39,446 bases of DNA from an uncultured Clostridia bacterium (GTDB taxonomy: Bacteria; Bacillota; Clostridia; Christensenellales; CAG-314). The stretch covers positions 1-39,446 of the forward strand of contig CANQPI010000016.1 of the NCBI GenBank assembly GCA_947625725.1, in the 5' to 3' direction. A program made the translations under genes and the position numbers. Positions 6,832 to 15,434 of the stretch are shown in pieces. Each line of letters starts with the position of its first letter. Position 1 is the first letter of the stretch. Below the pieces are notes generated by a model, which saw only the letters and a program-made list of their open reading frames with translations, ran no database searches and was not told where the DNA came from.

Positions 6832-7407
6832 ATGAAACTATTTAGAAAAATCAAACTGACCTGCGAAGATATTTGGCAGCAAGCGTGCGATCACAAGTGG
6901 AAAACTTTGATTTGCGCGCTTGTCGCCGTTGTCGGAACGGTGGTCGGCGTGGCGCTGTTCAAAGCGTTCGAATACAGTTGGTGGTATCTCAACAGGTGCG
7001 ACTACGCCACAAAATTATTCGAAGGCGGCTTCGGATTGTTTTTTTCCTTTCTTATTTGGTCGGCGGCGTTTTATATTTTGTTGCTTTGTTGCAATCTTGT
7101 GCCGCAGACAAAATACCTTGCAATGGTATTGCTGTTTGTCGCGTGTTTTTATTGCGGCGCAAACACGGCTGCGACCGTAACTTATTGGTCCGTTTGGGGC
7201 ATACTGTTTGCCATTCTCGTCACCTTGGTGGAAATTATCGGATATATGTTTTCCGTTTTGTGCAGTTGCTGTCTGCCCTCCGCCTGTCGGACGATACGCG
7301 AAAGTTTTTGCGACACAAAACGCAGTTTTCATATTATAATCGCGGCGTTTTTGCTCAAAACGGTAATGTTTTTTGTAATCTTGCGCCTGTTAACTAGCGT
7401 TATTTGA
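6832..7407 (+). CDS. Polytopic membrane protein, possibly SpoIIM-like
   Basis: A 191-residue protein with a basic N-terminus and about five hydrophobic segments (roughly residues 24-44, 63-86, 90-110, 113-140 and 166-188). Length and topology fit SpoIIM, a part of the DMP complex (SpoIID-SpoIIM-SpoIIP) that remodels peptidoglycan during engulfment of the forespore. The gene order also fits: in Bacillus subtilis spoIIM lies just upstream of deoB and dacF, as here. Sequence similarity to SpoIIM is not obvious by eye, so the call leans on context. I chose the ATG at 6832; an in-frame TTG at 6763 would add 23 residues and overlap the rearranged DNA. Neither start has a clear ribosome binding site. 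Confidence 0.45.
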   Translation: MKLFRKIKLTCEDIWQQACDHKWKTLICALVAVVGTVVGVALFKAFEYSWWYLNRCDYATKLFEGGFGLFFSFLIWSAAFYILLLCCNLVPQTKYLAMVLLFVACFYCGANTAATVTYWSVWGILFAILVTLVEIIGYMFSVLCSCCLPSACRTIRESFCDTKRSFHIIIAAFLLKTVMFFVILRLLTSVI

Positions 7408-7436
7408 TTGATAAAAAATTTTTTGTTTGATATAAT
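7408..7436 (+). promoter_or_regulatory. SigA-type promoter of deoB
   Basis: TTGATA (7408-7413) and TATAAT (7431-7436) have a 17-base spacing. The -35 box begins directly after the TGA of the preceding gene, so deoB has its own promoter. Confidence 0.75.
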
Positions 7437-7513
7437 TAAATTACAGAAAATCGTTCTGCGGATATTTTTGTCGCGGGCGCGTTGCTCACGGCATATCATG
7501 CAAGGAGAAAAAT

Positions 7514-8662
7514 ATGAGAGCATTCATTTTGGTAATAGACGGTTTCGGTATCGGCGCGATGCCCGATTGCAGGTTGTTCAACGACTTTGGGGCTAACACG
7601 CTCAAAAACATACGCGCGGCTTACGACCTCAATCTGCCCGTGCTTTCGGAATTGGGTCTGTACAATATCGACGGCACTTACAACGACGACAGGCAACCTA
7701 TCGGCGCATACGCCAGGTTGGAAGAACTCAGCAAAGGCAAGGATACCACCGTAGGACATTGGGAAATGGCAGGTATCATTACAAATCAACCTATGCCCAC
7801 ATTCCCAAACGGCTTTCCGCAAAGTTTCATTTCCAAGTTGGAAAAAGAGATCGGTTGCAAGGTGCTTTGCAACAAACCGTACAGCGGCACGGAAGTTATC
7901 AAAGATTACGGCGACGAACACTTGAAAACGGGCTATCCGATAGTGTACACTTCGGCGGACAGCGTGTTGCAAATTGCCGTACACATGGACAGGTACACGA
8001 TAGACGAACTCTACGAGATGTGCGAAAAGGCGCGCAAACTTTGCACGGGTAAATATGCCGTCGGCAGGATAATAGCGCGTCCGTTTACGGGCAAGTATCC
8101 CTTTACGCGCACGTCCGAGCGCAAAGATTTCTCTCTCAATCCGCCCGCAAAAACCATTCTCGACTTTGTAAAGGACGCGGGCATGCAAAGCGTCGCCGTG
8201 GGCAAAATAGAATACATTTTCAACGGACAGGGCATTACGCGCAGTTTGCATACCGTCAACAACCTTGACGGACTCAACAAAACCATCGAAATCGCCAAGG
8301 AACGCTTTGACGGTTTGGTGTTTGTAAATCTTGTGGATACGGACATGAAGTACGGACACAGACGCGACGTGTTCGGTTACGCCGAAGCCTTGGAGGAGAT
8401 CGATTCGAAAGTGGCGGAACTTGTCAAAGTTATGCATCACGACGACGTGCTTTACATCACGGGCGATCACGGGTGCGATCCCACGCACAAAGCGCATACT
8501 GATCACACGCGCGAATACACGCCGTTGCTGGTTTACGGTTGCGACGTTGTGCCCACAAACCTCGGAACGATAAAGGGCTTTGACGTCATTTGCGACACGA
8601 TCAAAGATCAACTCGGCTTGGGCGGCGGTCCCAAATCCGTGTGGGAAAAGATAACTCGGTAA
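7514..8662 (+). CDS. deoB: Phosphopentomutase
   Basis: A 382-residue enzyme of the alkaline phosphatase superfamily that interconverts (deoxy)ribose 1-phosphate and 5-phosphate, linking nucleoside breakdown to the pentose phosphate pathway. The N-terminal metal site is seen in V-I-D-G-F-G-I-G, the catalytic threonine region in D-T-T-V-G-H-W-E-M-A-G, and the C-terminal metal site in D-H-G-C-D-P-T with the later H-T-D-H-T-R-E. The length is normal for the family (about 390). The start has AAGGAG seven bases upstream. It has its own promoter and terminator and is therefore a single-gene unit. In B. subtilis deoB is followed by a nucleoside phosphorylase; that gene is missing here. Confidence 0.95.
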   Translation: MRAFILVIDGFGIGAMPDCRLFNDFGANTLKNIRAAYDLNLPVLSELGLYNIDGTYNDDRQPIGAYARLEELSKGKDTTVGHWEMAGIITNQPMPTFPNGFPQSFISKLEKEIGCKVLCNKPYSGTEVIKDYGDEHLKTGYPIVYTSADSVLQIAVHMDRYTIDELYEMCEKARKLCTGKYAVGRIIARPFTGKYPFTRTSERKDFSLNPPAKTILDFVKDAGMQSVAVGKIEYIFNGQGITRSLHTVNNLDGLNKTIEIAKERFDGLVFVNLVDTDMKYGHRRDVFGYAEALEEIDSKVAELVKVMHHDDVLYITGDHGCDPTHKAHTDHTREYTPLLVYGCDVVPTNLGTIKGFDVICDTIKDQLGLGGGPKSVWEKITR

Positions 8663-8671
8663 CACACAAAC

Positions 8672-8708
8672 CACCTCGACAAACAATTTGTCGGGGTGAT
8701 TTTTTTTG
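8672..8708 (+). terminator. Rho-independent terminator of deoB
   Basis: A 12-bp stem (CACCTCGACAAA / TTTGTCGGGGTG, one G-U pair) with a CAA loop is followed by eight T residues. Confidence 0.9.
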
Positions 8709-8941
8709 TGCGCATTTTTGTTAATTTCGGCGTAACTATGCAAAAAACCGTTTGGACGGAAACTATTGCAGGAAACTTGCCTCGGTAGCGTTTGGGTAAA
8801 TCGGCGCAATCGCTTGATCGCCGACGTTCACCAGAACAAACGATAGTTGAAAATTTTGTCAAAAGAAAAAGTCCGTGAACGTATGTAATATCGCTCGGTT
8901 GGAAATACTTGTTACAAAATCGATAGCATAAGGAGCAAACA

Positions 8942-9217
8942 ATGAAAAAAGGCGAATTTATCGAATATGTAACGGACAAAACGGGCGAAACTTCCAAAAA
9001 GACCGTCGAGTTTTTTGACGCGTTTTGGAAAGGTATCGAAGAACAACTCAAAAAGGGCAACGAGGTTTGTTTGACGGGCGTGGGAACTTTCCGTATCAAA
9101 AAACGCCCCGCGCGCAAGGGCATAAACCCTCAAACAAAAAAGCAGATCACTATACCCGCAAAAAAGGTGATTGTGTTCAAACCCTCGCAAAGTTTTGTAG
9201 ACAGACTCAACGGTTGA
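8942..9217 (+). CDS. HU-family nucleoid DNA-binding protein
   Basis: A 91-residue protein of the HU/IHF family, which binds and bends DNA as a dimer and compacts the nucleoid. The N-terminal helices, the core G-x-G-T-F (V-G-T-F-R-I-K), the DNA-binding arm (K-K-R-P-A-R-K-G-I-N-P-Q-T) with the intercalating proline, and the C-terminal P-A-K-K-V-I-V-F-K-P-S are all present. The ribosome binding site AAGGAG lies eight bases before the ATG. It stands alone between the deoB terminator and dacF, with its promoter probably in the preceding 230 bases, where I could not fix one. Confidence 0.93.
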   Translation: MKKGEFIEYVTDKTGETSKKTVEFFDAFWKGIEEQLKKGNEVCLTGVGTFRIKKRPARKGINPQTKKQITIPAKKVIVFKPSQSFVDRLNG

Positions 9218-9394
9218 CGGTTGCGGCTCGTTCGACATTCGATCGGGCTGTTGTATAAATCGGCAAGACGAACAGTTTTCCGTCGGATACGGTACAAAAA
9301 CACAAACTCGCACACACAACCCGACTCGACCGCTCGGCAGGTATAATCGGTCGGTTAATGCAAATACTAACGGCAAAAATAGTAGGAGAAAAAA

Positions 9395-10534
9395 ATGAAA
9401 AAACTGTTTTTGTTTGTATTTGCCGTCGCGTTGCTCATTGCCGCAATAGTACCCGTTGCCGCATGCGCGGACGCGACGATCAAAATCACCGCCAAAGAAG
9501 CGGTGTTGATGTCGGAAAACGGACAGGTTTTGTTTGAGCAAAACGCCACGGAAAAACGTCCCATTGCAAGCATGACCAAGATCATGACGCTGTTGTGTAC
9601 CTACGACGCTATCGACAGCGGCAAGGCGTCCTTGGACGACGACGTTGTGGCAAGCAGTCGCGCGGCTTCTATGGGCGGCTCGCAGGTGTTTTTGGACGCC
9701 AACGCTACTTACAAGTTGGATAATCTTATCAAATCCATTGTCGTTTGTTCCGCCAACGACAGTTGCGTCGCCGTCGCGGAACATCTGAGCGGCAGTGTGG
9801 AAAACTTTGTGAGCGAAATGAACTCCAAGGCAAAGCAGTTGGGTCTGGTCGCTACTCATTTTGAAAATTGCACTGGCTTGCCCGCCGTCAGCCAATTTTC
9901 CTGCGCCAAGGACGTCGGTGTGATGTTGTCGCAACTCATCAAACATCCGCATTACTTCGAGTGCGCAAGGATATGGATGGAGGACTTTGTTCACCCGTCG
10001 GGCAGAGTTACGGGCATGACCAACACCAACAAATTGATAAGATTTTACGACGGTTGCGACGGCGGCAAAACGGGCTACACAAGCGAGGCGCAACATTGTC
10101 TTGCGGCGACAGCCAAGCGCGGCGACACGCGTATCATTGCGGTGGTGGTTGGCGCGCCCGACAGCAAAGCGCGTTTCAGAGAAGTGAGCGAGATGTTCAA
10201 CTACGGCTTTGCAAATTACGAAAGCAAGTTGTACCTCGACATAAACAAGCAGGTTGACAATGTTTCCGTAAGCGGCGGAAAGTCGGATCAGGTGGAAGTT
10301 CGCGCGGAGGGAAAACTCGTTTCCTTCGGCAAAAAGGGCAAGGCGGAGTGCGAAGTTTGTCTGGACCTGCCCAACCAAGTCAAAGCACCCGTCAAAGCGG
10401 GCGACAAGTTGGGAACGGCTTTTCTCAAAGACAAGCAGGGCAACGTCGTCGCCGAAACAAATTTGGTCGCGGTCAATTCCGTAGACGCCAAAACCTATTG
10501 GGATTACGTTAGGGACATTGTGTGCCAACGCTGA
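9395..10534 (+). CDS. dacF: D-alanyl-D-alanine carboxypeptidase, DacF type
   Basis: A 379-residue low-molecular-mass penicillin-binding protein that trims the terminal D-Ala from peptidoglycan stem peptides outside the membrane. It has a signal peptide (about residues 1-25) and the three active-site motifs: S59-M-T-K62, S119-A-N121 and K225-T-G227. A C-terminal beta-rich domain (about 280-370) is typical of the PBP5/DacF group. The neighbourhood (deoB upstream, spoVA downstream) is that of Bacillus dacF, which is made in the forespore, so a role in spore cortex is likely but inferred. Residues V-A-A-C at the end of the signal could also serve as a lipobox (C24). A terminator follows at 10556. 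Confidence 0.92.
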   Translation: MKKLFLFVFAVALLIAAIVPVAACADATIKITAKEAVLMSENGQVLFEQNATEKRPIASMTKIMTLLCTYDAIDSGKASLDDDVVASSRAASMGGSQVFLDANATYKLDNLIKSIVVCSANDSCVAVAEHLSGSVENFVSEMNSKAKQLGLVATHFENCTGLPAVSQFSCAKDVGVMLSQLIKHPHYFECARIWMEDFVHPSGRVTGMTNTNKLIRFYDGCDGGKTGYTSEAQHCLAATAKRGDTRIIAVVVGAPDSKARFREVSEMFNYGFANYESKLYLDINKQVDNVSVSGGKSDQVEVRAEGKLVSFGKKGKAECEVCLDLPNQVKAPVKAGDKLGTAFLKDKQGNVVAETNLVAVNSVDAKTYWDYVRDIVCQR

Positions 10535-10555
10535 AAATTAAATTATTCGCAAAGA

Positions 10556-10585
10556 GGAGCAACCGCAAGCAGGGTTGCTCCTTTT
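10556..10585 (+). terminator. Rho-independent terminator of dacF
   Basis: The 9-bp stem GGAGCAACC / GGTTGCTCC is followed by TTTT. Confidence 0.8.
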
Positions 10586-10639
10586 GCATGTATATCGAGG
10601 CTTCGAAAGGCTTGTATATTTTTTCTTAATATAATAAGA

Positions 10640-10668
10640 TTGACTTTAACGGCGAATTTTGTTACAAT
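10640..10668 (+). promoter_or_regulatory. Promoter of the protease-scpA-scpB operon
   Basis: TTGACT (10640-10645) and TACAAT (10663-10668) are spaced by 17 bases. Transcription would start about where the ATG at 10675 lies, so the message may be leaderless. Confidence 0.65.
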
Positions 10669-10674
10669 TGCAAT

Positions 10675-11391
10675 ATGTATATCTATCAACTGCTTACCGA
10701 CGGCGGCAGACAAGTTACCCGCGAGGGCTTTTTGAATGTGGTGGCTTTTATTCCGGCGTTGCTCATCGCTTTGATCCTGCACGAAATAGCGCACGGTCTG
10801 GTCGCCCTTTGGAACGGCGACGGCACAGCCAAAGCCTCGGGCAGACTCAGCCTCAATCCTCTCAAACATTTTGATTGGATCGGTTTGCTGATGATGTTTA
10901 TTGTCGGATTCGGTTGGGCAAAACCCGTACCCGTCAATCCGTACAATTTTCGCAAGCGCAAAGTCGGCGCAATTACCGTTTCGATAGCGGGCGTGTTGAC
11001 GAACATTTTGTTGGCGTTTGTGTTTTCTATTGGAGTCGTCCTGTTGGGAAACGTCAAACTCGTCCCCGACACGTCGTTGTACTACTTCGTTTACTTTTGC
11101 TACGCGCTCTGTTTGCTGACAAGACAGTTGAACATAAGTTTTGCTTTGTTTAACATCTTGCCTCTCTTTCCGCTGGACGGATACAGACTGCTGAGTTGCT
11201 TTGTAAACGAAAACAACAAGTTTATGACTTTTATGCGCAGGTACAGCCTGTACATTCTGTTGGGACTTGTTATTTTGGACTACATACCCATAGTAAGCAA
11301 TTACGCGCCGCTCAATCTTTATTTGGGCAGGTTGGGCGAATACATCAACAAAGGATTTACCCGGTTTTGGGAGATTGTTTTCAATGTCTGA
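10675..11391 (+). CDS. Site-2 protease family (M50) membrane metalloprotease
   Basis: A 238-residue polytopic membrane protein. The zinc motif H-E-x-x-H is seen as H-E-I-A-H-G in the first long hydrophobic segment (about residues 41-45), and the third zinc ligand lies in the N-I-L-P-L-F-P-L-D-G-Y-R segment near residue 165. This is the short clostridial S2P type found just upstream of scpAB. Enzymes of the family cut membrane-embedded substrates; the substrate here is unknown. No ribosome binding site precedes the ATG, in line with a leaderless message. The stop overlaps scpA. Confidence 0.88.
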   Translation: MYIYQLLTDGGRQVTREGFLNVVAFIPALLIALILHEIAHGLVALWNGDGTAKASGRLSLNPLKHFDWIGLLMMFIVGFGWAKPVPVNPYNFRKRKVGAITVSIAGVLTNILLAFVFSIGVVLLGNVKLVPDTSLYYFVYFCYALCLLTRQLNISFALFNILPLFPLDGYRLLSCFVNENNKFMTFMRRYSLYILLGLVILDYIPIVSNYAPLNLYLGRLGEYINKGFTRFWEIVFNV

Positions 11392-12196
11392 ACAAAACGA
11401 ACAACAACAATATATATTTGACGAGCAGAAATCGGTGTTGGAACTCAAACTGACAAATTTCAACGGACCGCTGGACTTGCTTTTGGCTTTGGTCAAGGAG
11501 AACAAAATCGAGATCAAAGACATATTCGTTTCGCAGGTTACGGAACAATTTTTGCAGTATATGGATCAACTATCCGATCTGGACGTAGATCAAGCGGGCG
11601 AATATATGGCTATGGCGGCGACGCTGTTGGAAATCAAATCGCGCGCGTTGTTGCCCATTTTGCCCGACCCCGCAGGCGACGACGACTCGCCCGAGCAAAT
11701 GCTCATAAGGCAGTTGGAGGAATACAAACTTTTCAAAGAGATCGTCGGCGAATTGAAAGAGCAGGAGAACGTGGACAGATTTTACCGCGAACCGGACAAA
11801 AACGTCGGCAAGGAAGTGTCGGTCATAAAGGAAAATCTCAGCGTAGAGGGCTTTATCGAGGCGTTCGGCAAGTTTTTGATGCGCATGCAGGTCAAGAACG
11901 CAGCGGAGAGCGTTTCTCGCGCGATAGTCAAGGAAAGTTTTTCCGTCCCGCAAAAGATAGCGTTCATACGCGAAGTACTGCGTTCGGAGGACCGATTTAC
12001 AATGAGTCAACTTTTTGAGCCGACCGCGTCGCGGAACGAGATCGTCACAACTTTTTTGGCGATTTTGGAACTGCTGAAATTGCAAGTCATCAGAGTCATA
12101 CAAAACGGTCTGTTTGAGGAGATCGTGATAGAAAAGAACCCCGATAGCGACAATATCGAGGTAACGGTAGGAGATGAATATGAGTCGATTGAGTAA
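11384..12196 (+). CDS. scpA: Segregation and condensation protein A (kleisin)
   Basis: A 270-residue kleisin subunit of the SMC-ScpA-ScpB complex, which condenses and helps segregate the chromosome. The N-terminal L-x-N-F-N-G-P-L-D-L-L-L-x-L-V that binds the SMC neck is clear, followed by the acidic middle region and a C-terminal winged-helix domain that binds the SMC head. I choose the ATG at 11384, because GGGAG lies ten bases before it; a TTG at 11375 would sit only one base after that motif. It overlaps the protease gene by 8 bp and scpB by 17 bp. Confidence 0.94.
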   Translation: MSEQNEQQQYIFDEQKSVLELKLTNFNGPLDLLLALVKENKIEIKDIFVSQVTEQFLQYMDQLSDLDVDQAGEYMAMAATLLEIKSRALLPILPDPAGDDDSPEQMLIRQLEEYKLFKEIVGELKEQENVDRFYREPDKNVGKEVSVIKENLSVEGFIEAFGKFLMRMQVKNAAESVSRAIVKESFSVPQKIAFIREVLRSEDRFTMSQLFEPTASRNEIVTTFLAILELLKLQVIRVIQNGLFEEIVIEKNPDSDNIEVTVGDEYESIE

Positions 12197-12803
12197 TCAA
12201 ATAGAAGCCATATTGTTTGTGTCGGGCAAGGCGGTGGAAGAAAAGTTTATCAAAGAAAAACTCGAAACGGGCGACAAGCCCTTTACCGAGGCGGTATCCG
12301 AACTGCTTGCCAAATACAGCGGCGAAAGCGGCATACATTTGTTGCGCTTCAACAAAAAACTGCAATTTGCCACCAACCCCGACTACGCCAAAGAGGTAGA
12401 GGCGGTACTCAATCCCATCAAGGAAAAGGAATTGACAAACGCAATGTTGGAAACTCTTGCGATAATCGCCTACAAACAGCCCGTCACTCGCATAGAGATA
12501 GAGGAGATCCGTAGCGTTGACTGCACCTATTCGGTGCAAAACCTTGTGCGACTCGGCATGGTAGAGTGCGTGGGACGACGCGACACGATAGGCAAACCGT
12601 TGCTGTTTGCCACGACGGACGAGTTTTTGAAGCGGTTTTCCATCAGCGACATTACCGATCTGCCCGACTACGAAACGTTGCTTGACAAGTTGCAACAAAT
12701 AAGTTCCGGCGCGAGCGTTCACGTGGTGGAAAAGCCCATGTTCGACGCGGTGGAAGAAGTCCCCGACTTTTTGGCGGGAGAGGACGTCAAAAAGGTGGAA
12801 TAA
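12180..12803 (+). CDS. scpB: Segregation and condensation protein B
   Basis: A 207-residue protein made of two winged-helix domains; as a dimer it binds the middle of ScpA in the SMC complex. Typical family features are E-A-I-L-F-V-S-G near the N-terminus, L-E-T-L-A-I-I-A-Y-K-Q-P-V-T-R-x-E-I-E, and G-R-x-D-T-I-G-K-P-L-L-F-A-T-T-D-E-F-L. GGAG at 12169-12172 sets the ATG at 12180; the ATG at 12174 is too close to it. The gene starts inside scpA, so the two are coupled. Confidence 0.95.
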   Translation: MSRLSNQIEAILFVSGKAVEEKFIKEKLETGDKPFTEAVSELLAKYSGESGIHLLRFNKKLQFATNPDYAKEVEAVLNPIKEKELTNAMLETLAIIAYKQPVTRIEIEEIRSVDCTYSVQNLVRLGMVECVGRRDTIGKPLLFATTDEFLKRFSISDITDLPDYETLLDKLQQISSGASVHVVEKPMFDAVEEVPDFLAGEDVKKVE

Positions 12804-12877
12804 CGAACGTTTGGCGCAAACCGCGACCAGAATTTCGATTTTTAAGCGAATATTGTTCGCAAATTGCTTTTATCGAG

Positions 12878-12906
12878 GCGACCCCGATTTTTTCGGAGTC
12901 GCTTTT
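12878..12906 (+). terminator. Rho-independent terminator of the scpAB operon
   Basis: The stem GCGACCCCG / CGGAGTCGC (one mismatch) has a loop ATTTTTT and is followed by TTTTT. Confidence 0.75.
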
Positions 12907-12912
12907 TGTGAG

Positions 12913-13237
12913 AACGCAATGTCTTGTATTTTTCATATAAATTATTAGATAGAAATCAACTTCTTGTTTTTTATATACCATTCTTTGATAGTGAAGTAAA
13001 TTTTTTGACTTTTTATACAGTTTCTTTAATAGAAAACAAAGCCCCTGTTTATACTAATTTCTCGATATAAACACAATCTCTTTTCCTTTTTCTATATACA
13101 GTTTATATTATAAAAACGCAAATTTTTTTTCTTTTCCATATACAAATTATTTGGTGGTAACGCAAATGTCTTGTCTTTTCATACATTTTCTTTGGCAGAA
13201 AGCACATTCTTTGTTTTTATTAAGTAAATTCGGCGAT
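12913..13237 (+). repeat. Degenerate tandem repeat, about eight units of 36-47 bp
   Basis: Units can be cut at 12913, 12953, 12992, 13033, 13069, 13112, 13159 and 13199, ending at 13237. Each begins with an A-rich word like AAACGCAA, goes on with a T-rich run like TCTTGTTTTT and an ATATACA-like word, and ends like TTCTTTGATAG. Units 1, 2, 6 and 7 are the most alike. The copies are too divergent and too continuous to be CRISPR. Confidence 0.65.
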
Positions 13238-13566
13238 CGAAACCCGATTTTGGCATATATCAAAATCGATTTTACTTGGCATAATATTTGGTTTCGACCT
13301 TTATTTTGTGCCGAAAAGCCATTGAATTACTCTCAAAAATGCAATTTTATATAATAATATGCTTGACATAGTATTTGAAATCAATAAAATTCGGTCTATT
13401 TTATTTGAATACGGACGGATAATTTGACTTCGGTTTGGAAACAATGTTTGTATGAAATATCCCAAAGCAAAAAAATACGGAAGCAACAACGACGAAAGAG
13501 AATCGGTGTTGCCGTTGCAATTCGAGGCGGAAAACAGGCGGGAAAATCCTGCCAAATAGGAGCGTT

Positions 13567-14016
13567 ATGGAAGCAAAAAGCGAGATCACGAGAGAAAATT
13601 ACAAATCCTACGTATTTGAAAAAATGCCCAAAAGTTCGCATTGGAAGAATATGATATGGGCTTTTTTGATAGGGGGAACGATATGCGCGATAGGGCAGGG
13701 CTTTATCGAGTTGTATTCGTTATGGTTCAATTTGCAGGACGCCTCCGTTTTGGCGTCGGGAACGTTGGTTTTTGTCGCCGCAGTGTTGACGGGCTTTGGC
13801 GTTTACGATCAAATCGGGCGTTTTGCGGGCGCGGGTTCGACAATACCAATCACGGGCTTTTCCAACGCGGTGGTATCTCCCGCGCTGGAATTCAGAGCGG
13901 AAGGGTACGTTTACGGCGTGGGCGCAAAGATGTTTTTGGTAGCGGGTCCCGTTATCGTCAACGGCGTCACCATATCCGTGATAGTGGCGTTGATCACGTT
14001 GATTTTCGGGGGTTAA
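13567..14016 (+). CDS. spoVAC: Stage V sporulation protein AC
   Basis: A 149-residue membrane protein of the SpoVA channel, which moves dipicolinic acid into the forespore and lets it out at germination. In Bacillus SpoVAC behaves as a mechanosensitive channel. Conserved stretches include I-G-G-T-I-C-A-I-G-Q, G-F-G-V-Y-D-Q-I-G-R-F-A-G-A-G-S-T-I-P-I-T-G-F-S-N and the C-terminal helix. TAGGAG lies ahead of the ATG. It opens a three-gene operon with spoVAD and spoVAE, the minimal set usual in Clostridia. Confidence 0.96.
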   Translation: MEAKSEITRENYKSYVFEKMPKSSHWKNMIWAFLIGGTICAIGQGFIELYSLWFNLQDASVLASGTLVFVAAVLTGFGVYDQIGRFAGAGSTIPITGFSNAVVSPALEFRAEGYVYGVGAKMFLVAGPVIVNGVTISVIVALITLIFGG

Positions 14017-14017
14017 A

Positions 14018-15019
14018 ATGGACTACTACAAAAAACGCACGCTGGATTTTGCCAAGTCCTTTGTCTTGGAGGGGTACACGGTCGCGGGTCCAAAGGAAAA
14101 CGACGGCAGGTACAAGGGCTTTTTCGATTTCGCGTTGGAAGACGATATGTTCGGTCAAAACACCTTTGAGCGCGCGGAACGCAAGATGTTCGAACACGCG
14201 ATAGAGGGCGCGATAGCCAAAGCCAATCTGGACGACGTTGACGTTGACGCGGTGATCGCGGGCGATTTGCTCAATCAAATAGTTTCGGCGTCTTTTGCCG
14301 CAAAGAAAAATCATGCGGGATTTTTGGGCATATACAACGCCTGCGCGACCTTTGTGGAAAGTTTGATAATCGGCTCCGCAATGCTCAACAACGGTTTGGA
14401 AAACGTCGTATGCGCCGCAGGCAGTCATTTTTCCACTGCGGAAAGGCAGTATCGTTACCCGTTGGAATTGGGCGTGTTGCGCTCTCCCGTCACGCAATGG
14501 ACGGCAACGGGCGTGGGCGCGACGGTTTTGTCGAACAAACAAACGGGCAAACTTCCTCGAATCACTCGTGCGACCTTGGGCAGAGTTATCGACTACGGAG
14601 TTATGGACGTCAACAACATGGGCGCGGCAATGGCGCCGTCGGCTTGCGACACGATCGTAACCTTTTTCCGCGACACAAACACCAAACCCCAAGACTACGA
14701 CGTCATTTACACGGGCGATCTGGGCAAACTCGGCAGCGATATTTTGATGGATCTGACCCGTCAGGAAGGCTTTGACGTTTCCGCACAGTTGCACGATTGC
14801 GGAGCGTCGCTGTATTGGGACGAACAGCAAACTTATCAAGGCGGAAGCGGCGCGGCATGTTCCGCGTTGGTATTCAATTCCGTTTTGTTGGGGCGTATTC
14901 GTCGCGGCGAGTACAAAAAAATTTTGCTTGCGGGCACGGGCGCGTTGATGAGTCCGACAACAAGTTTTCAGGGGGACAGTATCCCCGCAATTACGCATTT
15001 GGTGGAGGTGAGCGCATAA
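14018..15019 (+). CDS. spoVAD: Stage V sporulation protein AD
   Basis: A 333-residue protein with a thiolase-like (KAS III) fold. SpoVAD is the dipicolinic-acid-binding component of the SpoVA complex. Family marks include the N-terminal D-D-M-F-G-Q-x-T-F-E-R-A-E, the N-A-C-A-T-F-V-E-S segment, G-S-H-F-S-T-A-E-R-Q-Y-R-Y-P and the C-terminal G-T-G-A-L-M-S-P-T. The start lies one base after the spoVAC stop with GGGGG as ribosome binding site; the stop overlaps the spoVAE start by one base. Confidence 0.97.
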   Translation: MDYYKKRTLDFAKSFVLEGYTVAGPKENDGRYKGFFDFALEDDMFGQNTFERAERKMFEHAIEGAIAKANLDDVDVDAVIAGDLLNQIVSASFAAKKNHAGFLGIYNACATFVESLIIGSAMLNNGLENVVCAAGSHFSTAERQYRYPLELGVLRSPVTQWTATGVGATVLSNKQTGKLPRITRATLGRVIDYGVMDVNNMGAAMAPSACDTIVTFFRDTNTKPQDYDVIYTGDLGKLGSDILMDLTRQEGFDVSAQLHDCGASLYWDEQQTYQGGSGAACSALVFNSVLLGRIRRGEYKKILLAGTGALMSPTTSFQGDSIPAITHLVEVSA

Positions 15020-15390
15020 TGGATACGTTTTTGATGTTCGTCAAGGCGTTTTTGGTGGGCGGCGGCATTTGTTTGATCGGTCAGATAATAATAAACTTTA
15101 CCCACCTGACCAACGGCAAACTGCTTGTTTTGTTTTTGATAGCGGGAGCGGTTTTGGAAGGTTTCGGTCTGTACGGCAAACTTGTGGAGTTTGCGGGAGC
15201 GGGCGCAAGCGTTCCCATTTCCGGCTTCGGGTATGCGTTGGTTCGCGGCGCGGTGCTTGCCGCCAAGCAGGACGGCGTTTACGGCGCGTTGACGGGCGGT
15301 TTGTCCGCATGCGCTACGGGAGTGAGTATCGCAATCATTTCCGGCTATCTGGTGGCGGTATTGTTCCGTCCGAGAACAAAAAAGAAGTAA
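15019..15390 (+). CDS. spoVAE: Stage V sporulation protein AE
   Basis: A 123-residue membrane protein related to SpoVAC, with the shared pattern F-x-G-G-x-I-C-L-I-G-Q-I and G-L-Y-G-K-L-V-E-F-A-G-A-G-A-S-V-P-I-S-G-F-G. Together with SpoVAC it forms the membrane part of the dipicolinate channel. The ATG overlaps the TAA of spoVAD (TAATG) and GGAGG lies ten bases upstream. An open frame reaches further left (from 14797), but that part is only a shadow of spoVAD. Confidence 0.96.
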   Translation: MDTFLMFVKAFLVGGGICLIGQIIINFTHLTNGKLLVLFLIAGAVLEGFGLYGKLVEFAGAGASVPISGFGYALVRGAVLAAKQDGVYGALTGGLSACATGVSIAIISGYLVAVLFRPRTKKK

Positions 15391-15434
15391 CTTTTGCCAT
15401 TTGAACCGAATATAATGTGAAAAAAGGCAAAACA

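Larger units (their letters stand above)
12804..13566. other. 763-bp intergenic region between scpB and spoVAC
   Basis: It holds a terminator (12878-12906), a degenerate tandem repeat (12913-13237) and about 330 further AT-rich bases without a gene. A promoter for the spoVA genes must lie here; TTGACA at 13364-13369 with AAAATT 17 bases on is one candidate, and a forespore sigma-G site could not be set with confidence. Confidence 0.6.

Noticed and set aside
8912-10528. 538-codon open frame on the minus strand over dacF
   Set aside because: It lies wholly opposite HU and dacF, whose motifs are clear, and shows no family motif; GC-rich third positions produce such shadows.
12913-13237. Repeat region as a CRISPR array
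   Set aside because: The units are continuous and all degenerate; there are no exact repeats with unique spacers and no cas genes.
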